From Promicromonosporaceae bacterium (GTDB lineage: Bacteria; Actinomycetota; Actinomycetes; Actinomycetales; Cellulomonadaceae), in the NCBI GenBank assembly GCA_009783295.1, contig WRHK01000010.1, positions 17,793-81,792 of the forward strand: DNA of 64,000 nt. Direction: 5' to 3'. Under the pieces are notes generated by a model that was not told the DNA's origin, made no database searches, and saw only the letters and a list, made by a program, of their open reading frames with translations. The translations under genes were made by a program, and so were the position numbers. Shown here one piece after another: positions 19,157 to 28,306 of this stretch; the first letter of the stretch is position 1; every line of letters starts with the position of its first letter.

Positions 19157-20587
19157 TCAGGCGGCCAGGCGGGCGATGGCGGCGTCGACCCGGGCGAGCG
19201 TCTTCTCCCGGCCCAGCACCTGCAGCGACTCGAACAGCGGCAGGCCCACCGTGCGGCCCGTGACCGCGACGCGCACCGGCGCCTGCGCCTTGCCGAGCTT
19301 GAGGCCGTGCTTCTCGCCGACGGCGGTCACGGTGTCCTTGAGCGGCTCCGCCTCCCACGGCTCGAGGGCCGCGAGCGCCTCGCGGGCGTCGGCCAGCAGG
19401 GCGGCTGCGGGCTCCTTCATAGCGCGCGCCCACGACTGCTCGTCGTCGACGGGGGTGTCGAGGAACAGGAAGTCGACGTTTTCGGTGATCTCGGCGAGCG
19501 TCGCGACGCGCGTCTGGGCGAGGGGCGCGACGGCGGCGAACGCCGCGGCGTCGAACTGCTCCTCCGCCCAGGGCGCGTGCGGGGCGTGCAGCCACGGGCC
19601 GACGGCGGCGGTGAACCCGGCGACGTCCATCGCGCGGATGTACTCACCGTTGAACGCCGTGAGCTTCTTGATGTCGAAGAACGCGGACGACGAGTTCACG
19701 TCGGCGATGTCGAAGCGCTCGACGAGCGTCTCGAACGGGAGGATCTCCTCGTCGTTGCCCGGCGCCCAGCCCAGCAGCATGAGGTAGTTGACCATCGCGT
19801 CCGGGAGGATGCCGTCGGCCAGGTAGTCCTCGAGGGCCACCTTGTCGCGGCGCTTGGACAGCTTCTGCCGCTTCTCGTTGACGATCACCGGCAGGTGCGC
19901 CCACGTGGGCGGCGTCGCGCCGAGGGCCTCCCACAGCAGCTGCTGCTTGGGCGTGTTGGGCAGGTGTTCCTCGCCGCGGATGACGTGCGTGATGCGCTCG
20001 TCCATGTCGTCGACGACGTTGGCGAGCAGGAACACGGGCGAGCCGTCGCCGCGCGCGACGACGAAGTCCTCGATCGCGCTGTTCGGGAACGTCGGGTTGC
20101 CGCGGATCAGGTCGACGACGCTGGTCTCGCCCTCGTCGGGGGTGCGGAAGCGCAGGGCGCGGCCGGGCTCGTAGGCGAGGCCGCGGTCGCGGCAGAAGCC
20201 GTCGTAGCCGGTCTGGGCGTTGCCGGTGCGGGCCGCGACGTCGTCGCGCGTGCAGTCGCAGTAGTAGGCGCGGCCGGCCGCGAACAGCTGGGCGGCGGCG
20301 TCGGTGTGCAGCGCGACGTTCAGCGACTGGAAGTACGGGCCCTCGAACGTCGGGTCCTGCTCGTGCATGCCGAGCGACGCCATGGCGCTGAGGATGCCTT
20401 CGGTCCACTCCGGCTTGTTGCGGGCCGCGTCGGTGTCCTCGATGCGGAGCACGAAGGTGCCGCCCGTGTGCTTGGCCACCGCCCAGTTGAACAGGGCGGA
20501 CCGCGCGCCGCCGACGTGGAACATCCCCGTGGGCGAGGGAGCGAAGCGGACGCGGACGTCGGACGAGCCGGCAGCAGGAAGAGTCAC
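19157..20587 (-). CDS. gltX: Glutamyl-tRNA synthetase
   Basis: [59 protein letters not shown] (KMSKS-like). Confidence 0.97.
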   Translation of the reverse strand: MTLPAAGSSDVRVRFAPSPTGMFHVGGARSALFNWAVAKHTGGTFVLRIEDTDAARNKPEWTEGILSAMASLGMHEQDPTFEGPYFQSLNVALHTDAAAQLFAAGRAYYCDCTRDDVAARTGNAQTGYDGFCRDRGLAYEPGRALRFRTPDEGETSVVDLIRGNPTFPNSAIEDFVVARGDGSPVFLLANVVDDMDERITHVIRGEEHLPNTPKQQLLWEALGATPPTWAHLPVIVNEKRQKLSKRRDKVALEDYLADGILPDAMVNYLMLLGWAPGNDEEILPFETLVERFDIADVNSSSAFFDIKKLTAFNGEYIRAMDVAGFTAAVGPWLHAPHAPWAEEQFDAAAFAAVAPLAQTRVATLAEITENVDFLFLDTPVDDEQSWARAMKEPAAALLADAREALAALEPWEAEPLKDTVTAVGEKHGLKLGKAQAPVRVAVTGRTVGLPLFESLQVLGREKTLARVDAAIARLAA

Positions 20588-20632
20588 GCGGCCAAGCGTA
20601 GTTGGCGGCGCGGGGCGGGCGGGGCGGGCCGT

Positions 20633-20698
20633 CGGGTCGAGGCTTCCGGCTCGGGTCGAGGCCCCGAGCCCTCGACCCCAACGCGAACCCTCGACCCG
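20633..20698. repeat. Four-arm palindromic intergenic repeat, copy 2
   Basis: CGGGTCGAGG (20633)...CGGGTCGAGG (20652)...CCTCGACCC (20670)...CCTCGACCCG (20689). Confidence 0.9.
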
Positions 20699-20732
20699 CC
20701 CGCGCTCCGGCCCGTCACAGGCGCCCGCCCCG

Positions 20733-21686
20733 TCATGCCCGCCCCGGCGGCGACCACGGCGGGAGTGCCGGTAGGCGCCGGTCCGGGCGGAGTGCCGCGC
20801 GCACGTCCGCCGGGAACCGCGCCGTCAGCCGCGCGACCACGAGGTCGGGCCGGCGCGCGTCCGTCGCCATGAACCGCACGGGCCGAACGCCCAGCGCCTC
20901 GGCGATCGCGTCCTCTCGGCGCTTCTCGGCGACGAGTGCCCTCCGCCCGTCGTACCCGGCGCCGAACGCGCCGTCCGTGTACTTGACCGCGCCGTCGAAC
21001 TCGGCGAGCACGCCGTACGCCGGCCAGGCGAGGTCCACCCGCATCGGGCCGAGGTGCGTCTCGACGGGGAGCTGCGTCGTCGCCGCGGGCAGCCCCGCCC
21101 GGAGCGCCACGTAGCGCAGCCACGTCTCCCACTCGGACTCCGCGCCCCGGTCGGCAAGGCCGAGCAGCGTCGCCGCACGCGCGCGCCCGTTGCGCTGCCG
21201 CCGGTCGGCGAGCTCCGCCAGGGCGGCCGCGCGGTCGAGCCCGGCGGCGAGCGCCGAGTCGGCCACCACCAGGCCGTCCAGAGGCGGGAGCCACGTCAGG
21301 CAGTCGAGCACCGTCTGCTCGAGCGTCGTCACGGGCAGCCCGTCGATCGAGACGGACGACGCCGGCAGGCCCCGGTGGCGTGCGATGTCGGCTTAGCTGT
21401 CCCCGGCACAGCGGGACGCCTGGCGCACGTGGGTCTGGGTGGGCGGCGCCCACAGGCGCAGGTTCCACAGCAGCGCGGCGCTCGGTCCGGCCAGGACGTG
21501 GTTCGTCCGGAGGGCGGAGTGGACGGCTCGGATCCGATCGCGCTCCCTCGCCCGCCACGCGTCGGCGCCATCGGCGTCGGACCTCGCGAGGTAGGCGCCG
21601 CGTCGCAGGCGCACCAGGGCGCCGTCGGCCACGCCGCGGCGCAGCGACGTGGGGTCGTGGTCGGCGGCGAGAAGGAGTCGGTTCAC
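20733..21686 (-). pseudogene. AbiEi-antitoxin-like/DUF559-like protein interrupted by one in-frame TAA
   Basis: ORFs 21393..21686 and 20733..21332 are in the same frame; reading through the TAA (21393-21395) gives ...VRQASRCAGDS*ADIARHRGLPASSVSIDGLPVTTLEQTVLDCL..., with the usual N-terminal wHTH-like and C-terminal endonuclease-fold-like halves. Confidence 0.8.
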
Positions 21687-21746
21687 GCCGCGAAGCCCGG
21701 CGCAGGCGCCCGGCCCGCCGCGGGGGTGCTGTGGACAAGGCGAGCC

Positions 21747-21808
21747 GGTCGAGGCTTCCCGTCCGGGTCGAGGCCCGAAGCCCTCGACTCGTGCCCGAAA
21801 CCTCGACC
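21747..21808. repeat. Four-arm palindromic intergenic repeat, copy 3
   Basis: GGTCGAGG (21747)...GGGTCGAGG (21765)...CCTCGACT (21782)...CCTCGACC (21801). Confidence 0.88.
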
Positions 21809-21837
21809 CGCCGCCCGCCGCCGCCCCGCCGCCCCCG

Positions 21838-22482
21838 TCACCCCCGCTGCAGCACCGCCAGCCGCCACACGCCGCCCCGCTCCGTGCGCGTCACGCTGAA
21901 GCCCTGCGCCTCCAGCGCGCCGAGCAGCTCGCGCTCCGGGTGGATGTGGAAGCGCCAGTCGCTGCGCCGCCACCGGCCCACGAGCGCCATGCCCCGCGCC
22001 CCGGCGCGCAGCCACCAGGCGTCGCGCGGGTACCTGAGCACCACGTGCCGTCGCGCCAGGCCGCCCGCCACGGCCAGCAGGCGGCCGGCGTCGGCGTAGC
22101 AGCACACCACCTTCATGAGCGTGACGACGTCGGCGGGCCCGGCGAGCTCCGGGTGGGCGGCGACGTCGCCGATCACGCGCCGCGACCGCTCGCCGAGCCC
22201 CGCCTCGGCCAGCAACGACGCGGCGGCGGCGTCGTACCCCGGGGACATGTCGACACTGGTCGCTTCACCCATGCCGGCGCGCAGCAGCTCGAGGCCGAGG
22301 TCGCCGATGCCGGCGCCGACGTCGAGCACGCTGTCCCCGCCGATGGTGCCGTCGCGGTACAGGTCGACCACGCGCTGCGGGTCCCAGGTCAGGCCCGACT
22401 TCCGGTACCGCGCGGCGTCCAGGCGCGCCTGGCGGCCCGTGAAGACCCGGTCGTAGCCCTGGGGCTCGCAGCAGGCGTCCAC
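21838..22482 (-). CDS. Class I SAM-dependent methyltransferase
   Basis: VLDVGAGIGDLGLELLRAGMGEATSVDMSPGYDAAAASLLAEAGL. Confidence 0.88.
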   Translation of the reverse strand: MDACCEPQGYDRVFTGRQARLDAARYRKSGLTWDPQRVVDLYRDGTIGGDSVLDVGAGIGDLGLELLRAGMGEATSVDMSPGYDAAAASLLAEAGLGERSRRVIGDVAAHPELAGPADVVTLMKVVCCYADAGRLLAVAGGLARRHVVLRYPRDAWWLRAGARGMALVGRWRRSDWRFHIHPERELLGALEAQGFSVTRTERGGVWRLAVLQRG

Positions 22483-22489
22483 GGGCGGC

Positions 22490-24421
22490 TCAGCGGTAGA
22501 GCCGCAGGTCGGCCACGCTCCACCACGAGCCCGCGGTGCCGGTCTGGGTGACGCGCAGGTACCGCGCGGTCACCTGGCCGACGTCGATCGTCGTGAGCTG
22601 ACCGGTGGGGGTGCCTGTGGCGACGGTGCTCCAGGCGGTGCCGTCCTTGCTCACCTCGACGCGGTAGCCGCGGGCGTAGTCGCCGACGTTGCCGCCGGCG
22701 TCGAGCGCGACCTGGTCGAAGTGCGTCGCACGGCCGAGGTCCACCTGGATCTGCTGGCCGGGCGTCTGGGCGGCGTCGGAGGTCCAGCGGGTCGAGGCGT
22801 CGCCGTCGACGATGGCCGCGGGATCGGTGCCCGTGCTCGCCGTCGCCGTCGCGCCGGACAGGTCGAGCAGCGTGCGGTCGTCGCGGAGCCGGGACGACGC
22901 CGGCCACACGAACGTGGCGAGCGCCCCGCCGGGCAGCTCGTACTCGAACCGCTGCCCGCCCACGGCGACCGCGAACGACCGCGGGTCGTCGTTCTCGTTG
23001 TGCACCACCAGCGCGGTGGACCCGTCGGGGTTGCGGAAGGCGACGTCCATGATCTGGCCGTTCCAGCCCGTGGTGCCGAACGACGTCGACGCGATCCGCA
23101 CGGCGCCGGGCTTCACGAACTTCGCGAGGTGGCCGATCGTGAAGTACTGCGCGTCCTCGCGCACGGTGCCGTCGGGCAGCAGCGTGAGCAGACCGTCGCA
23201 CGTGTCGCAGCCGCCCAGGTGCGGGCCGCTGTCCTCGCGCAGCATGACGTTCCAGTTCACGACCGACTTGGCCCAGTTGCGCGTCGTGCCGATCTCGAGC
23301 GTCCTCGCGTGCCACGTGAGGGTGCCACGGAAGGTCTGGTCGGGCGTGTCGCCGGCGCCGTGCGAGCCGGAGCACTCGGTGAACCAGATGCCCTTGCTCG
23401 GGTACTGGTCGTGGAGCACGGTCTGGGCGCTGGGGTCGCCGTAGTAGCAGTGGTAGGCGGTGCCGGCCACCCACTTCGCGGCGCTGCTGGCCAGCACCTC
23501 GTACGGGTAGTCGGTCTCCGGGTCCTCGCCCGGAGGCGTGTTCGCGATGTCGTTGGGGTGCTCGGACCAGTTGTGGTCGAACGCCAGGATCCGGGTGTGC
23601 GGCGAGGCCTCGCGCAGCTTCGGCCCGAGGGCGTTGATGACCGCCACCTCCGTCGCCGGTGGCATGTCCGTGCCCGGGTAGCCCGACGGCGTGCGGTTCT
23701 GCGGCTCGTTCTGCACCGACAGGTAGTCGATCGGCACCCCCGCGGCCGCGTACGCCTGGACGAACCGCACCAGGTAGCGCGCGTAGGCGTCGACTGTCGC
23801 CGGGTCGTCCTTGAGCCGGCCGCCGATCAGCGAGTCGGTCGTCTTCATCCAGGCCGGCGGGCTCCACGGCGTCGCCATGACGGTGAGGCTCGGGTTCAGC
23901 GCCTTCGCCTGCCGCAGCAGGGGCAGGATCTGGGCCTGGTCGTGCGCGATGGAGAAGTGCGCCAGCGGCATGTCCGTCTGGCCCGGTGCGACGTCGTCGT
24001 ATGTCCAGTGCGTGGCCGCTGCCGTGAAGTCGCTCGAGCCGACCGGCTGGCGCAGGAAGCTCACGCCGATGCCGGCCTGCGGGTCGAACAGCGACCGCAT
24101 GACCTGGTCGCGCTGCGCCGCCGGCATCGGGGCGATCAGGCTCGCCGAGGAGTCCGTGATCGACCCCCCGAAGCCGTCCATCGCCTGGTACGTCGTGCCC
24201 GGGTCGACCTCGATGGTCGGCAGGTCCGACGTGCCCGGCGTGAACGTCACCGGCGCTCGCTGGTGCAGCAGCTCGGCGCGGTCCGGCGTCGTGACCCAGA
24301 CCTGGGCCTGCGGTGGACCGCCGGGCTGCGGGCCGGCGGCGGCCGCCGCCATCGCGGGCATCGTCAGCGCCGCGGCAAGACAGCCTGCGGCGGCACCGGC
24401 CAGGGCACGGTTGCGGGTCAT
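22490..24421 (-). CDS. Secreted glycoside hydrolase family 30 enzyme with C-terminal F5/8-type (CBM32-like) discoidin domain
   Basis: Signal peptide; YQAMDGFGGSITDSSASLI; MATPWSPPAWMKTT; PIDYLSVQNEPQN (acid/base); WFTECSGS (nucleophile); C-term TASTGTDPAAIVDGDASTRWTSDAAQTPGQQIQVDLG. Confidence 0.92.
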   Translation of the reverse strand: MTRNRALAGAAAGCLAAALTMPAMAAAAAGPQPGGPPQAQVWVTTPDRAELLHQRAPVTFTPGTSDLPTIEVDPGTTYQAMDGFGGSITDSSASLIAPMPAAQRDQVMRSLFDPQAGIGVSFLRQPVGSSDFTAAATHWTYDDVAPGQTDMPLAHFSIAHDQAQILPLLRQAKALNPSLTVMATPWSPPAWMKTTDSLIGGRLKDDPATVDAYARYLVRFVQAYAAAGVPIDYLSVQNEPQNRTPSGYPGTDMPPATEVAVINALGPKLREASPHTRILAFDHNWSEHPNDIANTPPGEDPETDYPYEVLASSAAKWVAGTAYHCYYGDPSAQTVLHDQYPSKGIWFTECSGSHGAGDTPDQTFRGTLTWHARTLEIGTTRNWAKSVVNWNVMLREDSGPHLGGCDTCDGLLTLLPDGTVREDAQYFTIGHLAKFVKPGAVRIASTSFGTTGWNGQIMDVAFRNPDGSTALVVHNENDDPRSFAVAVGGQRFEYELPGGALATFVWPASSRLRDDRTLLDLSGATATASTGTDPAAIVDGDASTRWTSDAAQTPGQQIQVDLGRATHFDQVALDAGGNVGDYARGYRVEVSKDGTAWSTVATGTPTGQLTTIDVGQVTARYLRVTQTGTAGSWWSVADLRLYR

Positions 24422-24433
24422 GGCGCACTCCCT

Positions 24434-24481
24434 CGTCGTCGAGCGGTGGGTCCGCGGGGGACGCTACCCGCTTCGACGACG
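24434..24481 (-). terminator. Imperfect hairpin downstream of the FAH-family gene
   Basis: CGTCGTCGAGCGG...CCGCTTCGACGACG with one bulge. Confidence 0.55.
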
Positions 24482-24495
24482 CAGGCAAGCGGGCG

Positions 24496-25278
24496 TCAGC
24501 GGCGGCGCAGCACCGGGTTGCTCATCGCGCCGATGCCCTCGACCTCCACCTCCATGCGGTCGCCGTGGTCCACGCGGCCCACGCCCGCGGGCGTGCCGGT
24601 CAGGATCACGTCGCCGGGCAGCAGCGTCATCGCCTCGGAGATGTAGGAGATGAGGAACGGGACGTCGAAGACGAGGTCGCGCGTGCGGCCGTCCTGCTTG
24701 AGCTCGCCGTTGACGCGCGAGCGCACGGCGAGGTCCTCGGGGTCGACGTCGGTGTCGATCCACGGGCCCAGCGGGCACGACGTGTCGAAGCCCTTGGCGC
24801 GGGCCCACTGGCCGTCGGTGCGCTGGGCGTCGCGGGCGGTGACGTCGTTGGCGACGGTGTAGCCGAGCACGTACGACAGGGCCGACTCGGGCGTGACGTC
24901 CTTGCAGACCTTGCTGATGACGACGGCGAGCTCGGCCTCGTAGGAGACCTCCTGCGTCCAGTCGGGCAGCACCACCAGGTCGTCGGGCCCGACGACGGCG
25001 GTGTTGGGCTTGAAGAACAGCATCGGCGACGTGGGCAGCTCGTTGCCCATCTCGGCGGCGTGGTCGGCGTAGTTGCGCCCGACGCACACCACCTTGGAGC
25101 GCGGGATCACGGGCGCGAGCAGGCGGACGCCGTCGCCCAGCTCGACGCGCTCCCCCGTCGGCATCGCCGGCATGTAGAGGGGGTCACCGCCCAGCACGGC
25201 CAGGTAGGTGCGGTCGCCCTCCTGCTGGACGAGGGCGAAGCGGGGGTCGTCTCCGGTGGTGAATCTCGCGATGCGCAC
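24496..25278 (-). CDS. Fumarylacetoacetate hydrolase-family protein
   Basis: VVCVGRNYADHAAEMGNELPTSPMLFFKPNTAVVGP...YEAELAVVISK...DVILTGTPAGVG. Confidence 0.94.
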   Translation of the reverse strand: MRIARFTTGDDPRFALVQQEGDRTYLAVLGGDPLYMPAMPTGERVELGDGVRLLAPVIPRSKVVCVGRNYADHAAEMGNELPTSPMLFFKPNTAVVGPDDLVVLPDWTQEVSYEAELAVVISKVCKDVTPESALSYVLGYTVANDVTARDAQRTDGQWARAKGFDTSCPLGPWIDTDVDPEDLAVRSRVNGELKQDGRTRDLVFDVPFLISYISEAMTLLPGDVILTGTPAGVGRVDHGDRMEVEVEGIGAMSNPVLRRR

Positions 25279-25287
25279 GCGCCCACC

Positions 25288-26208
25288 TTAGACGCGGGCG
25301 AGCACCTCACCGTGAAGGATGGCGAACCAGCCGTCGGGCGCCTGGGCCCACGCCAGCCAGTCCTGCGCGAGCTGCTCGAGGGCGACGTCGTCGGCCAGGC
25401 CGGACTCGCGCGCCTGGACCGCGAAGTTGGAGGCGACGCAGCGCTCGGCCCACACCTGGCCCCACCACTGGCGGTCGGTGGGCGTGGCGTAGCACCACGA
25501 CGACGCCGACGGCACCAGGTGCGCGACGTCGAACCCGGCCTGCTGCACCCAGGAGAACAGGCGGCGGCCGGCGTCGGGCTCGAACCCGTACGCGTGCGTG
25601 ACCTCGTGGTAGAGCGTGTTCCACTCCTCCAGGCCCGCCGACTCGGGGTACCAGGCCATGGCGGCGTAGTCGGCGTCGCGGACGGCGACCAGCCCGCCCG
25701 GCTTGGCGACGCGGCGCATCTCGCGCAGCGCGCCCACGGGGTCGGACAGGTGCTGCAGCAGCTGGTGGGCGTAGACGACGTCGAACGTGTCGTCCTCGAA
25801 CGGCAGCTCGTAGGCGTTGGCCTCCTCGAACCGCACGTTGTCGTAGCCGAGGGCGTGCTCGCGGGCCGCCTCGAGCACCTGGGGCGCGGCGTCGACGCCC
25901 ACGACGTGGCCGCCGGCCAGCACGCGGGCCAGGTCGACGGTCACGGTGCCGGGCCCGCAGCCGACGTCGAGCAGCGACATGTCGTCGCGCAGGTGCGGCA
26001 GCAGGAACCCGGCGGAGTTCTGCGCGGTGCGGGCGCGGTGCGCGCGCAGCACGGACTCGTGGTGGCCGTGCGTGTAGGACTCGGACTCCTTGCTCGGCAC
26101 GGTGTGGTGCGAGCTGGGCGCCTCGATCGCGTCGGTGAGATCGGCGCCGGCGGGCGCCTCGGAGGTGCGCTCGGGCGCGCCGGCGGGGAGCCAGGTCTGG
26201 TCGCTCAT
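25288..26208 (-). CDS. Class I SAM-dependent methyltransferase (UbiE/COQ5-like)
   Basis: SLLDVGCGPGTVTVDLARVLAGGHVVGVDAAPQVLEAAREHA. Confidence 0.92.
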   Translation of the reverse strand: MSDQTWLPAGAPERTSEAPAGADLTDAIEAPSSHHTVPSKESESYTHGHHESVLRAHRARTAQNSAGFLLPHLRDDMSLLDVGCGPGTVTVDLARVLAGGHVVGVDAAPQVLEAAREHALGYDNVRFEEANAYELPFEDDTFDVVYAHQLLQHLSDPVGALREMRRVAKPGGLVAVRDADYAAMAWYPESAGLEEWNTLYHEVTHAYGFEPDAGRRLFSWVQQAGFDVAHLVPSASSWCYATPTDRQWWGQVWAERCVASNFAVQARESGLADDVALEQLAQDWLAWAQAPDGWFAILHGEVLARV

Positions 26209-26287
26209 GGCTCCACGCTAGACGGCCGCGCGCGGCGTCTCACCCGGGGTCCCACGGTGCGGACGGATCACGTCCGCCCTGGCCCGC

Positions 26288-27157
26288 TCAGAGGGTCGCG
26301 CGACCCTTGAAGACGGTCGTCGTCACGCCGCCCACCCAGACCCGGCCGTCGCGCGCGAGCTCGACGTGCACGCGGCCGCGCCGCTGCATCGCCGTGCCCT
26401 GCGAGGCCACGTACTGCGCCGGGAGCACGGTCCCGGCCAGCCACTGGCCCAGCCCGGCGTTGAGGCTCCCCGTGACCGGGTCCTCCCAGCCGTCGAAGAA
26501 GGCGCGCACCTCGACGTCGGCGTCGCCGGGGGCCGCCGGGTCGTCGTCGGCCCACTCCCCCACGACGCCGAGCTTGAGCCCCTGCATCGCCACCGTGTCG
26601 GGGGTGACCGCGAGCACCGCGGCGGCGTCGCGCAGCCGCAGGCCCAGCCAGCCCGGGCCGTTGTCCACCCACGTCGCGTCCACCACGTCGCCCGGCGCGA
26701 TCGCCAGGCCGCGGCACGCCCGCTCCAGCTCCTCGCCCGTCGGGGCGCCCGTGCGCAGCAGCGGCGGCGCCGCGAACGCGAGCCGCACGCCGCCGTCGGG
26801 CGTGGGCGTCTGCCGCACGGTCACGAGCCCGGCGCCGCACTGCTGCACGACGTCGGTGCCGGCCGGCGCGGCGTGCGGGGCGTGGCCAGCCTCGAGCCAC
26901 GCGTGGGCCGAGCCCAGCGTCGGGTGCCCGGCGAACGGCAGCTCGCCCGACCCGGTGAAGATCCGCACGCGGTAGTCGGCGCCGTGCACGGTCGGGGCCA
27001 GCAGGAACGTGGTCTCGGAGAGGTTGGTCCAGCGCGCGAGCGCCGCCATCTGCTCGTCGGTGAGGCCGTCGGCGTCGTGGACCACCGCCAGCGGGTTGCC
27101 CAGCAGCGGGCCGGAGGCGAAGACGTCGACCTGGCTGAACGGGAGGGTGCGCGTCAC
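26288..27157 (-). CDS. PhzF-family isomerase
   Basis: FSQVDVFASGPLLGNPLAVVHDADGLTDEQMAALARWTNLSETTFL...IFTGSGELPFAGHPTLGSAHAWL. Confidence 0.94.
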   Translation of the reverse strand: MTRTLPFSQVDVFASGPLLGNPLAVVHDADGLTDEQMAALARWTNLSETTFLLAPTVHGADYRVRIFTGSGELPFAGHPTLGSAHAWLEAGHAPHAAPAGTDVVQQCGAGLVTVRQTPTPDGGVRLAFAAPPLLRTGAPTGEELERACRGLAIAPGDVVDATWVDNGPGWLGLRLRDAAAVLAVTPDTVAMQGLKLGVVGEWADDDPAAPGDADVEVRAFFDGWEDPVTGSLNAGLGQWLAGTVLPAQYVASQGTAMQRRGRVHVELARDGRVWVGGVTTTVFKGRATL

Positions 27158-27180
27158 GGCCTCACGCTAACGTGCCTTGC

Positions 27181-28284
27181 ATGGGCGCGACCACGCACAG
27201 GCCACTGCACGTCGGCATCGTCGGAGCGGGGATCTGCGGGCTCACGCTCGCGGCCGGGCTGCGGCGCCACGGGCACGACGTCACGCTCTACGAGCGAGCC
27301 CCGCGCCTCATGCCGGTGGGTGCGGGCATCTCGATCTCCCCCCAGGCGGTGCGGGCGCTCACCTCGCTGGGGCTGGCCGAGCCCGTGCTCGGCGACGCCC
27401 GCTCCCGGCACACCACACGCCGGGCCGCGCTGCTGCGCCCCGACGGTTCGGCCGTGCTGCGCGCCACGGCGGCGCACATGCCGCTCCTGCCGATGACCCG
27501 CTCGGCGCTGCACGCCGCGCTCGCGGAGCAGGCCGGCGACGTGGTGCTCGGGGTCGACGCCCAGGTCTCCGCCTCCGGTGCGCCCGTCGTCACCGTGGAC
27601 GGCGTCGAGCACGAGTTCGACGTCGTGGTCGCGTCCGACGGCGTGCGGTCCGCCGCCCGCGAGCGCCTGGGCCTCGACCCCGGCCTGCGCTACGCGGGCT
27701 GGACCACCTGGCGCGGCGTCACCGCCGAGCCCTTCGACCTGCGCGGCCAGGCCAGCGAGACGTGGGGGCCCGGCGCGATGGTGGGGCTGGTGCCGCTGCT
27801 CGACGGCCACGCCTACTGGTTCGCCGCCCAGCACGCGCCGCCCGGCACCACCGTGCCGGACCCGCGCGGCGACGCCCTCGGCCGGTTCGGCGACTGGCAC
27901 CTGCCGATCCGCCTGGTCATCGAGGCGTGCGACCCGCAGGCCGTCGTCCGCACGGACGTCTACGACCTCGCCGAGCCCCTGACCACGTACGTGCGCGGCC
28001 GCGTGGCGCTCGCCGGCGACGCCGCCCACCCCATGACCCCGAACCTGGGGCAGGGGGCGAACCAGGCGATCGTCGACGCCGCCTCGCTGGTGCGGCGCCT
28101 CGAGAGCACCGGCGTGGTACCCGCGCTCATGGCCTACGACAACGAGCGCCGCCACCGCTCCCAGCGGGTCGCGCGGGCGTCCCGGGCGATGGGCCAGGTG
28201 GCCCTTGCCGAGGGGATGGGGAGGCAGGCCCGCGACAGGGTGCTGGGGGCGATGGCCGCCGTGACGCGCGCGGTCGGCGGCTAG
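27181..28284 (+). CDS. FAD-dependent monooxygenase
   Basis: HVGIVGAGICGLTLAAGLRRHGHDVTLYER; VALAGDAAHPMTPNLGQGANQAIVDAASL. Confidence 0.93.
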   Translation: MGATTHRPLHVGIVGAGICGLTLAAGLRRHGHDVTLYERAPRLMPVGAGISISPQAVRALTSLGLAEPVLGDARSRHTTRRAALLRPDGSAVLRATAAHMPLLPMTRSALHAALAEQAGDVVLGVDAQVSASGAPVVTVDGVEHEFDVVVASDGVRSAARERLGLDPGLRYAGWTTWRGVTAEPFDLRGQASETWGPGAMVGLVPLLDGHAYWFAAQHAPPGTTVPDPRGDALGRFGDWHLPIRLVIEACDPQAVVRTDVYDLAEPLTTYVRGRVALAGDAAHPMTPNLGQGANQAIVDAASLVRRLESTGVVPALMAYDNERRHRSQRVARASRAMGQVALAEGMGRQARDRVLGAMAAVTRAVGG

Positions 28285-28306
28285 CGTCGGCGGCTAGCCT
28301 GGGGGC

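Noticed and set aside
19157-24421. Genomic island around gltX and the GH30 gene
   Set aside because: No mobility genes or clear composition break seen by eye; only the AbiEi-like segment bracketed by repeats looks accessory
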